A DNA stretch of 64,000 bases from contig CAJZHL010000028.1 in the NCBI GenBank assembly GCA_916048055.1, forward strand, positions 310,001 to 374,000, given 5' to 3'. The translations under genes and the position numbers were made by a program. Origin of the DNA: Pedinophyceae sp. YPF-701. Its lineage: Eukaryota; Chlorophyta; Pedinophyceae. The notes beneath the pieces are model-generated. The model did no database searches. It saw only the letters and a program-made list of their open reading frames with translations, and was not told the DNA's origin. Of the stretch, positions 23,701 through 35,500 are shown piece by piece; positions within the stretch are counted from its first letter, which is position 1; each line of letters starts with the position of its first letter.

Positions 23701-25726
23701 CTGCCGTCGTAGGCGCAGCCGTCGTCGTTGCTGGAGCTGCAGCCGTCGTCGTAGGCACCGCCGTCGGGGCCGCAGCCATGGTCGTCGCCGGCGCTGCTGT
23801 GGTCGTCGCTGGCGCTGCTGTGGTGGTCGCAGCCACAGTCGTCGGTGCCATCGTCGTCATCGGCGCCGCCGTCGTCGTCATCGGCGCCGCGGTCGTCGTC
23901 ACCGGCGCCGCCGTCGTCGTCACCGGCGCCGCCGTCGTCGTCACCGGCGCCGCCGTCGTCGTCACCGGCGCCGCCGTCGTCGTCACCGGCGCCGCCGTCG
24001 TCGTCACTGGCGCCGCAGTCGTCGTCACTGGCGCCGCCGTCGTCGTCACTGGCGCCGCAGTCGTCGTCACCGGCGCCGCAGTCGTTGTTGGGGCCGCCGT
24101 CGTTGTTGGAGCCGCCGTCGTGGTGGGAGCCGCCGTCGTGGTGGGAGCCGCCGTCGTGGTGGGAGCCGCCGTCGTGGTGGGAGCCGCCGTGGTCGTTGGT
24201 GCCGCCGTCGTGGTCGGAGCCGCCGTTGTGGTGGGCACCGCCGTCGTGGTCGGAGCCGCCGTGGTCGTCGGGGCAGCCGTCGTCGTGGGCGGGAGCGTCG
24301 TGGCAGCCATGGTCGTGGCCGCCGCCGTGGTGGTCGCGGGCGGCGCCGTCGTGGGCGCGTCGCCCTTGATCACGCCCCACCCGTACACGCTCGACTTCCC
24401 GGAGTACGCGCTGTCCAGGTACCCCACCACCGGCGTCTCGTTCGACGCGTCAATCAGCAGCGACGGGAACCGAATCTGCCCCGCCGAGAACCCCGCGCCG
24501 TCGCCCACGTACCGCCACGTCGACCCGTCCCAGCGCATCACGCTCGCCCTGCCGCCCACGGCGTCGTCCACGAACGCGAACCACGGGTACCCCGTCGAGG
24601 CGTCCACCGCAATGTCAATCTCCGAGGCCTGCCCCTGCGAGAGCCCGCGGGCGCCCATGAGGCTCCACGCCGACCCCGTGTACTGCATCGCCGTCGCCTT
24701 GTTCGACACGCCGTTGTCGTTGAACACCACGACCGGCGTCACCGCCGACGAGATCGGGTCGATGGACAGCGCCAGGTCCACCGCGTCGTACGCCGACGAC
24801 GCCGAGAAGCACGCCGCGCCGAAGCTGCTCCACGACGACCCGTCGTGGCGCTTGACCGTCACGCGGCCCTGCGGGGACCCCGAGCACCCGAAGTCGCGGT
24901 ACCCGACGTACAGGTCGTTGTTGGGCGCCACCGCCAGCGACACGCCGTCCACGGTGCCGGGGCTAAAGCCCCAGCTCTGCCCCGAGCCCCCCACGAAGTC
25001 CCACCAGGCGCCCCCGGACGCGAGCTTCATCACGCTGAGCCGGTTCGGGATGCCCGCCGTGCTGCCGTCGACAAACGCAGCGTATCCGTTGCCCAGCGCG
25101 TCCAGCGCGAACGAGACGTCCGTGGCGTCGCCCCACGAGAAGCACGCGTTGCCGTACTGCACCCACGTGCCCCCGCCCGTGTGCCGGAGCGCGGACGCCG
25201 CGCCGGGGCACCCTGCGTCCTGAAACGTGACGATCGGCTCGCCCCCGGCGTCCACCGCCATCGAGATGTACTTGACGGCGCCGGACGACAGCCCGCGCGA
25301 GCCGAGGACGACCCAGTCCGGCCACGAGTCCGTCCAAACGAGGACCGTCAGCTGCAGAGACGCGACGACCACAGAGCGGGGGTGTTGGTGGTGGTCTGCG
25401 GGCGGAGCGACCGCGGAGCGGGTGCGGAGGGCGGCGCGGTGGCGTGCGTGGTCTGCGGGCGCGCGGCGCACCTTGTTGCTGGCGCCGGTGTCCGCGAACG
25501 CCAGGTAGACCGCGGTGTCGGTGATGACCATGTCCAGGGCCTGGTTGGTGGCGGCGACGGGGCTCGGACTCGCTCCCGGGTCCGAGAAGCCCTTGGCCTT
25601 CCAGTAGTAGCGCAGCCCGCTCCCCGCAGAGCCTTCCTGGAACGCGGCCGAGGCCGGTCCCGCGAGGCTTGCGCACACCAGCAGGGCCCAGCAGAGCGCC
25701 GCGCGAACCACGAACGCGGGGTGCAT
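17771..25726 (-). CDS. giant mucin-like transmembrane surface protein with beta-propeller ectodomain
   Basis: Four minus-strand exons, 25726-25472, 25351-23641, 23514-22702 and 22527-17771, splice in phase to about 2,511 aa. Order of parts: a signal peptide (VVRAALCWALLVCASLAGPA); then, to about residue 440, beta-propeller-like repeats of about 60 aa with the pattern W-x2-VG-x2-GFS-x-G, followed by a D-x2-G-x-P motif and a hydrophobic strand (for example WRYVGDGAGFSAGQIRF). Next comes a Thr/Ala/Pro stalk with several tandem repeat arrays, then an acidic Gly/Asp stretch. One membrane helix (WWVLAVGGAAVGFMFAIIPI) at about residue 1,380 is followed by the stop-transfer KRRKRKREERR. The cytoplasmic tail of about 1,100 aa contains eight or more degenerate copies of a module with IGGPAKP and GPHGTV. 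Likely a heavily O-glycosylated surface or adhesion protein; this is inferred from layout, and no relative is named. Confidence 0.8.
22922..23383 (-). repeat. coding 21-bp tandem repeat (AAPQPTT heptads)
   Basis: About 22 head-to-tail copies of a 21-bp unit inside exon 3 of the giant surface-protein gene. Each encodes AAPQPTT or VAPQPTT on the minus strand. The A/V alternation itself repeats in a higher-order pattern of about 6 units, which suggests growth by block duplication. Confidence 0.9.
23845..24290 (-). repeat. coding tandem repeats (AAPVTTT and AAPTTT units)
   Basis: Two adjacent arrays in exon 2 of the same gene. About 11-12 copies of a 21-bp unit coding AAPVTTT (or AAPMTTT) lie next to about 11 copies of an 18-bp unit coding AAPTTT or close variants. 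Thr-rich stalks of this type are usual sites for O-glycosylation. Confidence 0.88.
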
Positions 25727-28343
25727 TGTGCGCGGCCGGGGCCCAAAAATGATAGAGAAGATGGTAGGAATATCCACCGTTTGCGGGGTCGGCTGAAGAA
25801 GCCGGTCCGGGGCGTGCTTGTGTGCTTGCAGATACGGTCTGGCCCGGACGACGGGGCAGGTGCGAAGAGGCGCCGCGGGTCCCGTGGAATCCGTGAGGGA
25901 GTGGCTCGAGTAAGCCACCGGTCTGTGCTCTGTGCGGAGCTGCGCCTAGGCAAGCGGGGATAACCACCAGTGCAGGAGAGGAGCACCAAAAAGCGCTCTG
26001 CTCAGCTCTTGCTCCCACGAGGGCCGCGGGGGAGGGGGGTCCAATGCGTTGATGTGTGCTGTGACGGAGCGAGAAGGGGCAGTCTGGCCTCTCCTCGAAC
26101 ACGTACTTGTATTGCTGCGACCACAAGGGCGGGGAGCAGTGCGTGGGTGCGCGGCCTGCGGGGAGCCGCCTCGGCAGACGGATGAGCTCGACCGTCTGGC
26201 GAGGACGAGCGCGTTACGTTCGCGCCCGGGGGTGTCTCGGCGACGGGCTCGCTCCAGCAATGGTTGGCTCGCCCTCCAGGGCCCGCAGCGGCCATCGCGG
26301 GGCCGTCTGGGGCGTTTGCGCGGCGCTGAAGCAGAACATAGACACAATTGATCATGAAAGCAGTTGATATTCCTCAGATGTGCCCGTTCACGGCCCCTGG
26401 AGCACGGTTGTGCTGGCAGCAAAACACGCCCGGCTTCGCGCAATCACGCGCGTGATTCGCTGTACGACGGTGCTGCTTAGACCGAGCATGGTTGAGAGCT
26501 TGCAATGCGCCCAAGGCACGCGGCCTGTGCGGAGGCAGGCGCTCACGAAGCGCTCCCTCTCGCAGCCGAGCCTACAGTCGTCTCCCGCTCCGCGCCGCAA
26601 CGCGGTTTCGGAGCGCGCTGCGGCGCCTGTGGCCCTCACCTTAAACGAAAAGCCGTGGTCGACTTCTTCGAGTTTCGCGGTCACCGTGCGCCGCTCAGGC
26701 CAGGAAGATGCATCTGGCGCTACTGCGTGGCGGTTCCGGACCTCAACTTCGGACCCGGAGCATTTTGGACACGACGCGTGTAAAGTAATCTGTTGTGCCG
26801 CGCCGCCGCAACGCGGCCCGGCAATGGATTCCGACGCGCTGGCTCGCACGAGGCCGAGACCGACTGCCAGCACATAAGCTTGGCCGGCTTCAGTGCGCGC
26901 ACCCTCTGCGAGATCCGACCAGCGCGTCCCCTCCTCGCACCCACGATCATTGAGTTCGGCGCAGGAAACAATCTCCGCTGCGTCTATCGCGACGACGTTG
27001 CACGGACGTGCCACCTGGCGCAGGTTGACGAACGTGTCGGCCTCCCGCTCCCGCAGGACGCGTTGACAATATTACAGAATGAGTCACAGCGGATCTCCCA
27101 GCCCCAACCTTGCGATGCGCCCCTCGCAGCTACCTCGTCCCCCGACGTCGACGCATATCCGGGGCATTCTTGCACCTAGCAACACCGAGCTGGTCGCGTT
27201 TCCGGCATCTGACGCGGCGATGGGCGATCTGCGATGACGGTTCGCCTGGAATATCTACAATGCGTGCACGACGTTGTTTGATAAACGAATGACGGTGCTT
27301 TGGGCGGCCGTGCACCGCACGTGCCCTCTGTTGCATGGGCAGCACGAAACCACGTGTGGGCGCGCGTGCGACACGACCATTCTGGCGTCCACAGCCGCTC
27401 GTGGACGGTGTCACGCACTGGCGACCCGAGTCGGCCACGCCGGGGCGCGGGCCGCGACGCTGCGGGGACATTCCTCGACACAGGGAATCTGTCGCCCGGG
27501 GCCGTGTCAGGGCGGTGACGAGCCCGTCAGCGGGGCAGGCGGTACATGGGGGTACCGTCCGTGGATTGTCGGTCTTCGTGGCTCGCCGGGATGCGACGAC
27601 GGTGCGCAGCCCCGGCACGTGAGAGGCATTTCACCCCCTGTACACAAACGCCGCGCACGCCGGTCGGACGACATGCGCGGGCCGCGGAACCTGGTCCTCA
27701 GAAGAGTTGCAAGCCGGCAGAGCTCGTGTGCGGATCGCATACCGGCACCTGGGGCCTGTGACATGGCAGTTTACTGCCATGCGCGCTCGGAGTCAACGCC
27801 TTACGGGTGCCACGGCCACCCTGCACTGCTGGTGACCGGAACGGTGTTCCCTGTCGAGGCACCATCAACACGGACGCGAGCGTCCGCGAGAGGCTCGGGG
27901 TGCGGGGGGCCACGATGACGCAAAGGGTGCCGTGGCAGTCCGGGGGGGTAACCCCGGGATCGGACGTGGCTGGGGGCTACTGTGGAGCGAGGTCGACAGG
28001 CGGGGGATCAGTTTGATGACCGGAGGTGTCTGCGGATACCGAACCAGGCCCGGGCGAAGGTCGTGCCGCGCGTCGGTGGTGATCTGTGCGCGCCTTCTGT
28101 GGGCAGGAGGCAGGGGAGAGCAGGCGGGTGGTCGAACGCCAGATTGAAGTGCGCCAGGTACATGTCGCTCGCGCGAGATGTCAAGAACAAGCGTCTCTCG
28201 ATTAGTCGGAGCCGCCGGCCTTCCGCCCGCCCTCCCTTGGGCTGCGCACCCACGCGACGCGGGCGGGAACGCCCTGCGTCCCAGTCGCCAACACGCTGAG
28301 TCGCCACGCACGTAGGCCATCACGTTCGCGACGCACTGCAGGC
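25727..28343. other. 2.6-kb gene-poor stretch
   Basis: From the start codon of the giant surface-protein gene to the start of the TPR gene. Local AT-richer patches occur near 26330-26370 and 27060-27300. A 208-codon minus-strand frame at 26388-27014 begins with GTG and has no recognisable domain, so I do not call it. No tRNA, rRNA or clear transposon was seen. Confidence 0.4.
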
Positions 28344-31300
28344 ATGGGGCGAGGACGCGGCGGCGGCGGCGGTCGCCGCAAGGCGCCCAACGCCGCACAG
28401 AGCTCGTCTCGTGGCCACGCCGCAGCAGAGGCGCACGAGCACGGCGGCTGCTCCTGCTGCAACCACGAGAGGGATCCGGTGGCGGACTACGTGAACGTGA
28501 TCAGTTCGCGCCGCGGACTGACGCCCGACTCGGCTATGCAGTTTGCTGGGTACTTCTCCAGCGTCACGCCTGAGCAGGTCCACGCGTACTTCCAGAGCCG
28601 GAACACGAATCGTGTCTTGGACCTCAGGGGCATCGCGCAGGACTTCGGGCGGGAGCAAACCCTCGCGAAGCACCAGCAACGCATGGAGAAGCATCGCACC
28701 AGCACACCACACCACCTGGACAGCGGCGTGAAGGCGGCGGCGCAACACATCCACCGTCTCGCCGACAAGGTCGGGCTTCCCCCGCACACGGGCCCCCCGC
28801 CGGAGTCGTGCACGCCCATCGCCGTCAAGGACATGCTGCCCGACACGCGGCACCGCAAGCGCGTGCTGCGCGGGACCTGCGTCGTGGACCCCGTCCACAC
28901 CGTGTCCCTGGATACGGTGGTCGAGGACGAGAACGGCGCCGTCGTCCGGGTGGTCGTCTACATGGCCGACTTGGGTATGGACCGGTCCAAAGAATCGGTG
29001 GAAGAGAGGTACCGCCGGGGGCGGCACGTGGCGATCCCGGAGCCGTACCTCTGCGCGGAGATCAACGGCGAGCTGGCCGTGCACGTCGAGGACCCGCGGT
29101 GAGTCACGTTCGCCTCCAATGACCCGCATGATAGGAAGTATGTTGTTTTCTTTTCCGGGACTCAGCGGAGTCGCTCCCACCTGTCGACGCAGGGACTTCG
29201 TGTTCGTCGACGAGGTCGCCCCGTCCGACGCGGCCGGCTGGCGCGTCCGGGGCAACGCGCATCTTCAGGAGGGCGACCTTGCGGCAGCAAAGAGGTGCTA
29301 CATTCGCGGCCTCCGTTACGCGGCCGGGCCGGACGACCTGGTCATGTCGACGCTCCTGAACCTGTCCGCCGCACACCTGCACGCCGGGGACCCCGCCCGC
29401 GCGCTGCTGGCGGCCCTCGCGGGCCTGGCATTGCGCGGCAACGCCTCGAAGGCGCACTTTCGCGCCGCTTGCGCGCTCGAGCAGCTCGGAGCGGGGCCCG
29501 CGGCCCAGTGGTTCTGCACGCAGACGTGCAAGCTGGACGGCTCCGAGGACCCCGCCGTTTCGGCCATGCTCCAGCGCCTGAAAGCCAACGGCGACGCCGC
29601 AAGGGTGACGTCCGAGAAGGCCGCGGTGGTCGCTGTGCTCCGTGCGCTTGCGAAGCACTCCCCGGATTGCTTCGCGTGCGAAGCGGCAGGGGCCGGTGGC
29701 GGCGAGGACGCGGCCGGCGACCGCATCGAGCAGATGCGTGCTGCAAAGGAGAGGGGCAATGTTTCGTTCAAGGACAAGGAGTACGCTTCGGCGATCGCAG
29801 CGTACCGCGACGCGCTGAGCTGCGCGGAGGACGCCGCGACGCTGCTCGCGAACCGGGCGCTGTGCCAGTGCAAGGCGGAGGCGTGGGTGCCGGCTGCGGT
29901 GGACGCGTGCGCAAGTCTCGTGATCCGCCCCGGCAACGGCCGGACGCAGTACCGCCTTGCGTCTGCGCTGATGGAGCTCAACCTGATCGACGAAGCGCGG
30001 TCGGCGCCGCTCGACGCGGTCGATGACGCGACGAGGGCCGAGGTCCACGCGCGACGCGAGGCGCTGGCGCGGGCGGCGGGGTTCCAAGTCAGCAGGGCGC
30101 GAGGCAACGCGATGGAGGATTTGTTCTCGTTCATGGTGCCCCCCATGTCGTCGGGGGAGTCGGGCGAGACGCTGTGGGAGCTGCAGCGGTTCAACTCTGT
30201 CCTGGGTCTCATCACGCCGGAGAGCCTGCGCGCGGCGGGCATCAAGGAGCGCGTGCCGCGCAGGGACGTGCCCGACTTCCCGCGGGCGTTCGGGGACCGG
30301 TGTCTGTGGCCGCCCGGGTGCGACCGGCGCCGCTGCGACCGCTTTCTGCGCAAGGCGTACGAGACCGAGGTCGGGATCAGCTCCAACTTGTTTCAGCTGG
30401 CCAGCCAGGGCCCGTCGCAGCTCCTGGACGACTACGCGACGCTCGCGCAGCGGCTCGGCGGGCAAGCCTCGCCCGCGCGGAAGGAGTGGCTGTTGACCGC
30501 GCCGCTCGGCGACGTGCGCTACCACACGCAGGTCGACCCGCTCGCGATGTACCCGTGCAATAATCAGCTCCACAGCTTCGGCAACGCGTACGCGGCGCCG
30601 GCGAAGCTCCGCCGCGGCGACGTGCACGTCTCGGTCGGCTTCAACGACCTCGCATGGCTGGCACAGTGCCTCCAGCTTGGCCTCGACCCGCCCGCCGCCC
30701 CGGCCGGTCCCGACGCGCCCCTGCTCTTCGTCGGATACGACGGGAGCCCCTACGGCGTGGCGAAGACGTCGGTCATCGTGGAGATGCTGCGGCAGGGCGC
30801 GCAGTACGCGTCGGCGGCGGACGCGAGGGATGCTCGAAAGTTCATCGCGGACGTCGTCGAGGTGTGGTTCAGCAGCGCGTGGACATCGCGAACGCTGCAG
30901 AGGTTCAAGGCCGCGGTCGCGCGGCTGGCGGACGACGCGGGGTGGCGCGCGAGCCAGTCGGACAAGGTGGTGGCCATCGTGCTGCACTGGGCCGCGCACC
31001 CGGACGTGCCACTCGCGCGGGCGCTCGGCGAGTGGCTCGACACCCACAGCCACGCCAAGCACGGCTTCGGGAACTGGGTGCAAACGAAGGATACGTTCGA
31101 GCACGCCATTTACGCGATGACGGGCTCCCTGAACCCCAAAGGCACCGTCGGCAGCCCCGTCATGTTCTCCCTGCCCGACTCCCTCGCGCTGGGCAGCTTC
31201 TTCCCGGACGAGAGCATCTTCTTCGCGATCGACGTCGCGGAGCTGTCCGCCAGGCGGGAGGCGAACATGAAGCCGGCGATCGTCTCCTTGGCAACGGAGG

Positions 31301-31890
31301 TCCTCGCTGACCGGGTCCGGGCGCTCGCCGAGGCCCTGTGGAGCGGCGCGCTGCAGGTGGACCTGCGGTGCGGGTTCGTCGACCACTACCGGGGCGACCA
31401 GGCGGTCGTCGACGCGATTGCGGCCCTGCGGCCCGCAACGATGTACTGGAGCAACTGCCCGGACTACATGGACCCGAGTCTCTTCGGGAGCTTGGCCAGA
31501 GAGTGCTCGGCGCCGCAGGGCACGCGCCACTACCTGCACGCGATGAACTGGCCGACGTGCGTCAAGGGGGCGTTCGTGTTTGACTACCAGGACCGCAAGG
31601 CGCGGCTGCAGATCGTCGACAAGGCCCGGGAGCAGGTCGCCAAGGAGTACGCAGCGGACAACCGCGACGTGTACATGCGCCTGCCGGTCGTCGACAACCC
31701 CGTCAGCGTCGCGGGGTACTACCTCGACCGTCAGTTCCACCGCACGTACGCCAAGCAGTTCTTCGAGGACGCCGACGTGCAAGCGGGTTCGTGGGAAGTC
31801 ACCAAGGCCCCCGCGTACAACAAGCTGGCGGGGAGCTACGCGGTCTTCAGCATGGCGTTCGACGCGAGGCCGCGCGACGGGGAGGCGTAG
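28344..31890 (+). CDS. TPR-repeat protein with large unassigned C-terminal domain
   Basis: Two exons, 28344-29098 and 29193-31890, joined by a 94-nt GT-AG intron (strong donor GTGAGT, phase 2 on both sides), give 1,150 aa. Read without splicing, the frame stops at 29102, so the intron matters. The N-terminus is Gly/Arg-rich, followed by a His/Cys cluster (HEHGGCSCCNHERD). Two tetratricopeptide blocks are clear: GWRVRGNAHLQEGDLAAAKR with LRYA, and AAKERGNVSFKDKEYASAIA with YRDAL. The rest, about 750 aa, resembles the DUF4470 type of region found with TPR or MYND modules in algae and protists (DVHVSVGFNDLAWLAQ; LLFVGYDGSPYGVAKT; VVEVWFSSAWTSRTL), but I am not sure of that name. No membrane segment. 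Likely a soluble scaffold. Confidence 0.8.
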
Positions 31891-31930
31891 GCGCACGGCG
31901 GTGGCACTGGGTCGCTTGTACTTCGTGCGT

Positions 31931-32408
31931 GAGGTGAGGTGAGGTGTCACATTCTTCGCGTCGTCAGCCATGAGGCTTCGGGACCTGAAAAGATCATTCG
32001 ACTAGGTGGCGAGTCATGCTAACCCCCCACCGTTATGGTAGCAACAGGTTCGGCAGCTGTGACACAGTCAGCCTGGAGCAGATCCTCGATGCCACGAGCG
32101 AAAATCGCCATGCCTCGCTGATTCGGCAGGTTCAGAAGATAACGCACTGCAGCGTTGGCAGCGGCTTCCGAGTCGAGTGTCGCAGCGCCGTGCAGGTCCT
32201 CGAGGTGCTGGCGAAGCCGGCGGTTGAGAGCGAAGCGGCGGCGCTGTCCAACAGTTACCGTGGACCACAGGGGCGCATCGGCAGCGGGCGGAGGTAGTAG
32301 CGCGAGCTGCCCAGACGAGTCCATGGCCGTGTGACGGCCCCCCGCCGGCCACGTGGGCGGGAGTGAGACTGCTGCCGGGCGACTGATGATGATGTCACTG
32401 AGTCTCAC
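31931..32408 (-). mobile_element. dispersed repeat A, copy 1 (probable 5'-truncated retroelement 3' end)
   Basis: About 366 bp (31931-32296) match 54290-54655 closely, in the same orientation. On the minus strand both copies contain the end of a reading frame with the same protein wording (for example NAAVRYLLNLPNQRG; ADxVTAAEPVATITVGG, where x is C here and S in copy 2) followed by a conserved untranslated stretch of about 85 bp. Copy 1 ends in a short run of GGTGA-type repeats, as some LINE families do at their 3' ends. The element sits 41 bp past the stop codon of the TPR gene. The LINE assignment is inference; no polymerase domain is in either copy. Confidence 0.65.
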
Positions 32409-32550
32409 AGATTTGTATGTCTGCAGCCTAGATAGATGAACGAGAGGGCTCAGGGGGGGTGATGATTATGAGTGCGAGCTCATGCGTTCCAGACAGACGA
32501 ATGCGTGCGCGTCGTCTGCCTCTCATGCGATAGATAATTTTACGCCACTT

Positions 32551-35500
32551 TCAGTCGGCGGACAGCGGGTTGTTGTCAACTTGGCACCATGAGGAGCGCC
32601 CGCTGCCGCGCGGCGGACCCCGCTGCGGAGCATCGCCAGCCGAGTCGACGCTGAACATCGACGGCGCGCTGGACAGCTCGCCGTATTCCGAGTCGGCCTT
32701 CACGCCGGCGGGCGCGCCAGCTTCGTTGGCATGTGCAGAATCGTTTGTGACTGGCCCGAGAGGAGGCCCGGCGTTGTTGCGCACCCGCTTGCTGCGCCGG
32801 ACGCGCATCGTCGCGGACGCGAGTAGACCGGCGACCGCGCGCGCGTCCATGCCGCGGCCCGTGTGCCTCTGGACCTCCTCGTACTTGTCGAGCAGGCGCG
32901 CGACGGCCTTGCGCAGCAGATACTGCCGGAAGTGGAACTTGACGGCCATCGCAGCCCGCGTCTCGCGCTCCTTGCCCTTCTCCCACGCGGCGACGGGGGC
33001 GACGTTGACTCTCGTGTAGTCGGAGCCCGCCCACGGACGCGCGAAGACGACGCACAGCGCGATGCGCGCCACCACCGTCCACGCAACGAGGATGTAGCAG
33101 CAGACGTACACATCGGCGTCGTCGAACGAAATGCGTTCCAAAAACGCGCTGCCGCTGATACACGGCTCCAACCAAAGCAGGCTGGAGTCGTCGTTGAGGA
33201 ACGCGATGAGCAACGCCGAGACGTCGGCGCCGCGTTCGCACGCGACGGTCTGCAGCCCCCGGAGCTCGAGCTTCGACATGCCGCGCACGATCCAGAACAT
33301 CGGCGTGGTGTACGGGATCCACGCGACGCTCGCGGGCATGTCGGCCACGAACCGCAACACCCCCCCCATGATGCCGTTGGCGCCCAGGAAGGCGCCGGAG
33401 AGCAGCAGCGCGCGCCCCGGGGCGCTGCTCTGGACGGAGAAGTACAGCAGGTAGAAGACGGACTGGAATGCGAGCGCGCCCATGTAGAAGCAGATGAAGC
33501 TCAGCGCCCACTCTTCGATCTTGGACACGAAGCCAGCCATGAAGTAGAACACCACGTGCGCGAGGATGCTGGCGACCGACACGAAGACGGCGTCGCGCAG
33601 GACGACGAAGAGCGCCACGGCGGGCCACGGGACGAAGGCCGCCCTAGCGTCGAACTCCGCGCGGAGGCGCTCGCGGGGCGCGAGGGATGCTGCGTGCAGC
33701 GCCAGGCCGGCAAACGCGCTGCAGAGGCACAGGTACAGGACGGCGTTCACGCGGTACACGAAGTCCTGCGAGCTGGCATTGCCGAGCTCCCAGTACAGGG
33801 CGCCGAGGAAGAACCCGATGCTCGCGGCCGTGAGGGCGTCGCCAGCAACTCCGTCCACGACGTTCCCCGCCAGAACCGCCCGACCTTGACCGCCACGATC
33901 CGCAGCGCAGAGCGGCCCTCGCAGTGCGTCCAAGACACTGCCGCCCTGGCCTGCACGGCGCCCGGGCTCGCCGCGCCCTTTGCGCCGGCGGCCTGCCGTT
34001 TCGTGTCTTGACTCTTGCTCTCGATGGGGGCTTCGATCGCGGCGACGCTCTCGCTGGCGCTGCCGTATTCGCAGACGCTCTCGACGTCGCCGGCGTCGGG
34101 ACCCACCGACGTCCGCGCTGTGCGCGTCCTGTCGACATAGCGAGCGACCATGCCAAACCAGCTGTGCTCGTGCCATCCCTGCGCCTGCGCCGCGCGCATG
34201 TTCAGGTTGGCCTCCGCCGCCACCGCCTGCTTCACGTACACCGTCGCGGGGTACGTCGCCCACGCGCCGAGGAACGCGTCGTCGCCGACGGCGTCCTTCA
34301 ACAGGTCGGCATCGTTCACGTTGCGCGACACAAACTTGAGCGCCGCGGTGCGTCCCGACGCGTGCGCTCCGCGCGTCAGCACCGCGCGGGCGCCACCGAC
34401 GGCGCGGACGACCGGGCCAGCGAAGACGGTCGTGTTGTGCGGCCCGAGGACGATGCACGAGTCGAACAGGCCCAGGGTATCTGTGCGTGGCTGTGCGACG
34501 GATGCCAGGACGGTCACTTTGCCCGACGACGCGATGCCCTTGAGCGCCACGCACACTGCGAGCGCGGAGGCCGCGTCGAGACCCTCGAGCGGCTCCGTGA
34601 GGAAGAGCACGCCTGGGCAGGAGAGAAGTGCAATGGCGACGCTCAGCAGCCTGCGGTTGCCCGGGCAGAGTTCCCCGACCTTCGCGGCTGCGTGGCCGGC
34701 GAGGTGCGTCTCCGCAAGGACGCGCTTCACGCGCGCCGCCTTCTGCGCTGGCGGTGCGGACGCAGACATCACCATCTCGCAGTACTGGCACAACGTGTCT
34801 GTGACCGACTGTGAGTCTAGCAGGCGCCGGCCTGCAGCGCCGCTGCTCAGGTCCTCCGCGGTCACGAGTGCCGCGCCGCCGCTGGCCAGCCAGCTCTCCG
34901 GATAGATCAGCGGCGCAGGCCCCGGTGAGAACAAGAAGCGCGATCCCGACACGACGCCCGATGCGTGGCCCGCGAGCGCCTCCAGCAGAGTCGCCCGCGC
35001 GCCCCGCTCCGAGCTCATCACCGCGGCAAGCGTGCCGCTCTCCACGCGGCCCCACGCGTCCGTCAACGGAGACTGCGCTGCTTCAGCGACGCCCATATGC
35101 CGCAACAGCCGCATCAAGATGCCTTCCTGCGGCGCCATTGTCAGGCCCGACCACGCCAGCACGGGCGCTGGGGGCCGGGCGCTGCCGTCTTCGGGCTTGA
35201 CCGCGGAGCTGGCCATCAGCGCCCTGAGCTCGCGCATCCGCAGGTGCGACACCGTCAGCAGGGCGCCCACGGCGATCGCCGGCAGCAGTACGAGCACCGT
35301 GGCGAGCAGCGACGCCGTGAACGCACCGCCGGCCTCGTCGAAGGCCGTGTATTCGGCGACGGGCAGGACCGGCTTCGAGGTCACGAGCAGCTTGGCCGGC
35401 GAGGGCGTGCAGAGCAGTGCGCCGCCCTGCGCGGACCCAGGGACGGGATCGAACCCCACCGCACATTCGTCGCAAGCCTCCCCCGCGTACGGCTCGGGGC

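Noticed and set aside
17780-25963. Very long plus-strand open frames (up to about 1,250 codons) opposite the giant surface-protein gene
   Set aside because: They are Arg/Ala-rich mirror frames produced by high GC and by repeat units that are multiples of three. The minus strand has the signal peptide, membrane helix and phase-matched introns.
26388-27014. Possible 208-aa minus-strand gene
   Set aside because: It begins with GTG, no ATG start fits, no domain is visible, and the region has no splice-consistent extension.
29104-31971. 955-codon minus-strand frame opposite the TPR gene
   Set aside because: Composition is Arg/Val/His-rich without domains, while the plus strand carries clear TPR motifs and a strong intron.
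35430-35470. tRNA-like T-arm (GGTTCGATCCC on the minus strand)
   Set aside because: It lies in a coding exon (VGFDPVPGS) and no acceptor or anticodon stem can be formed around it.
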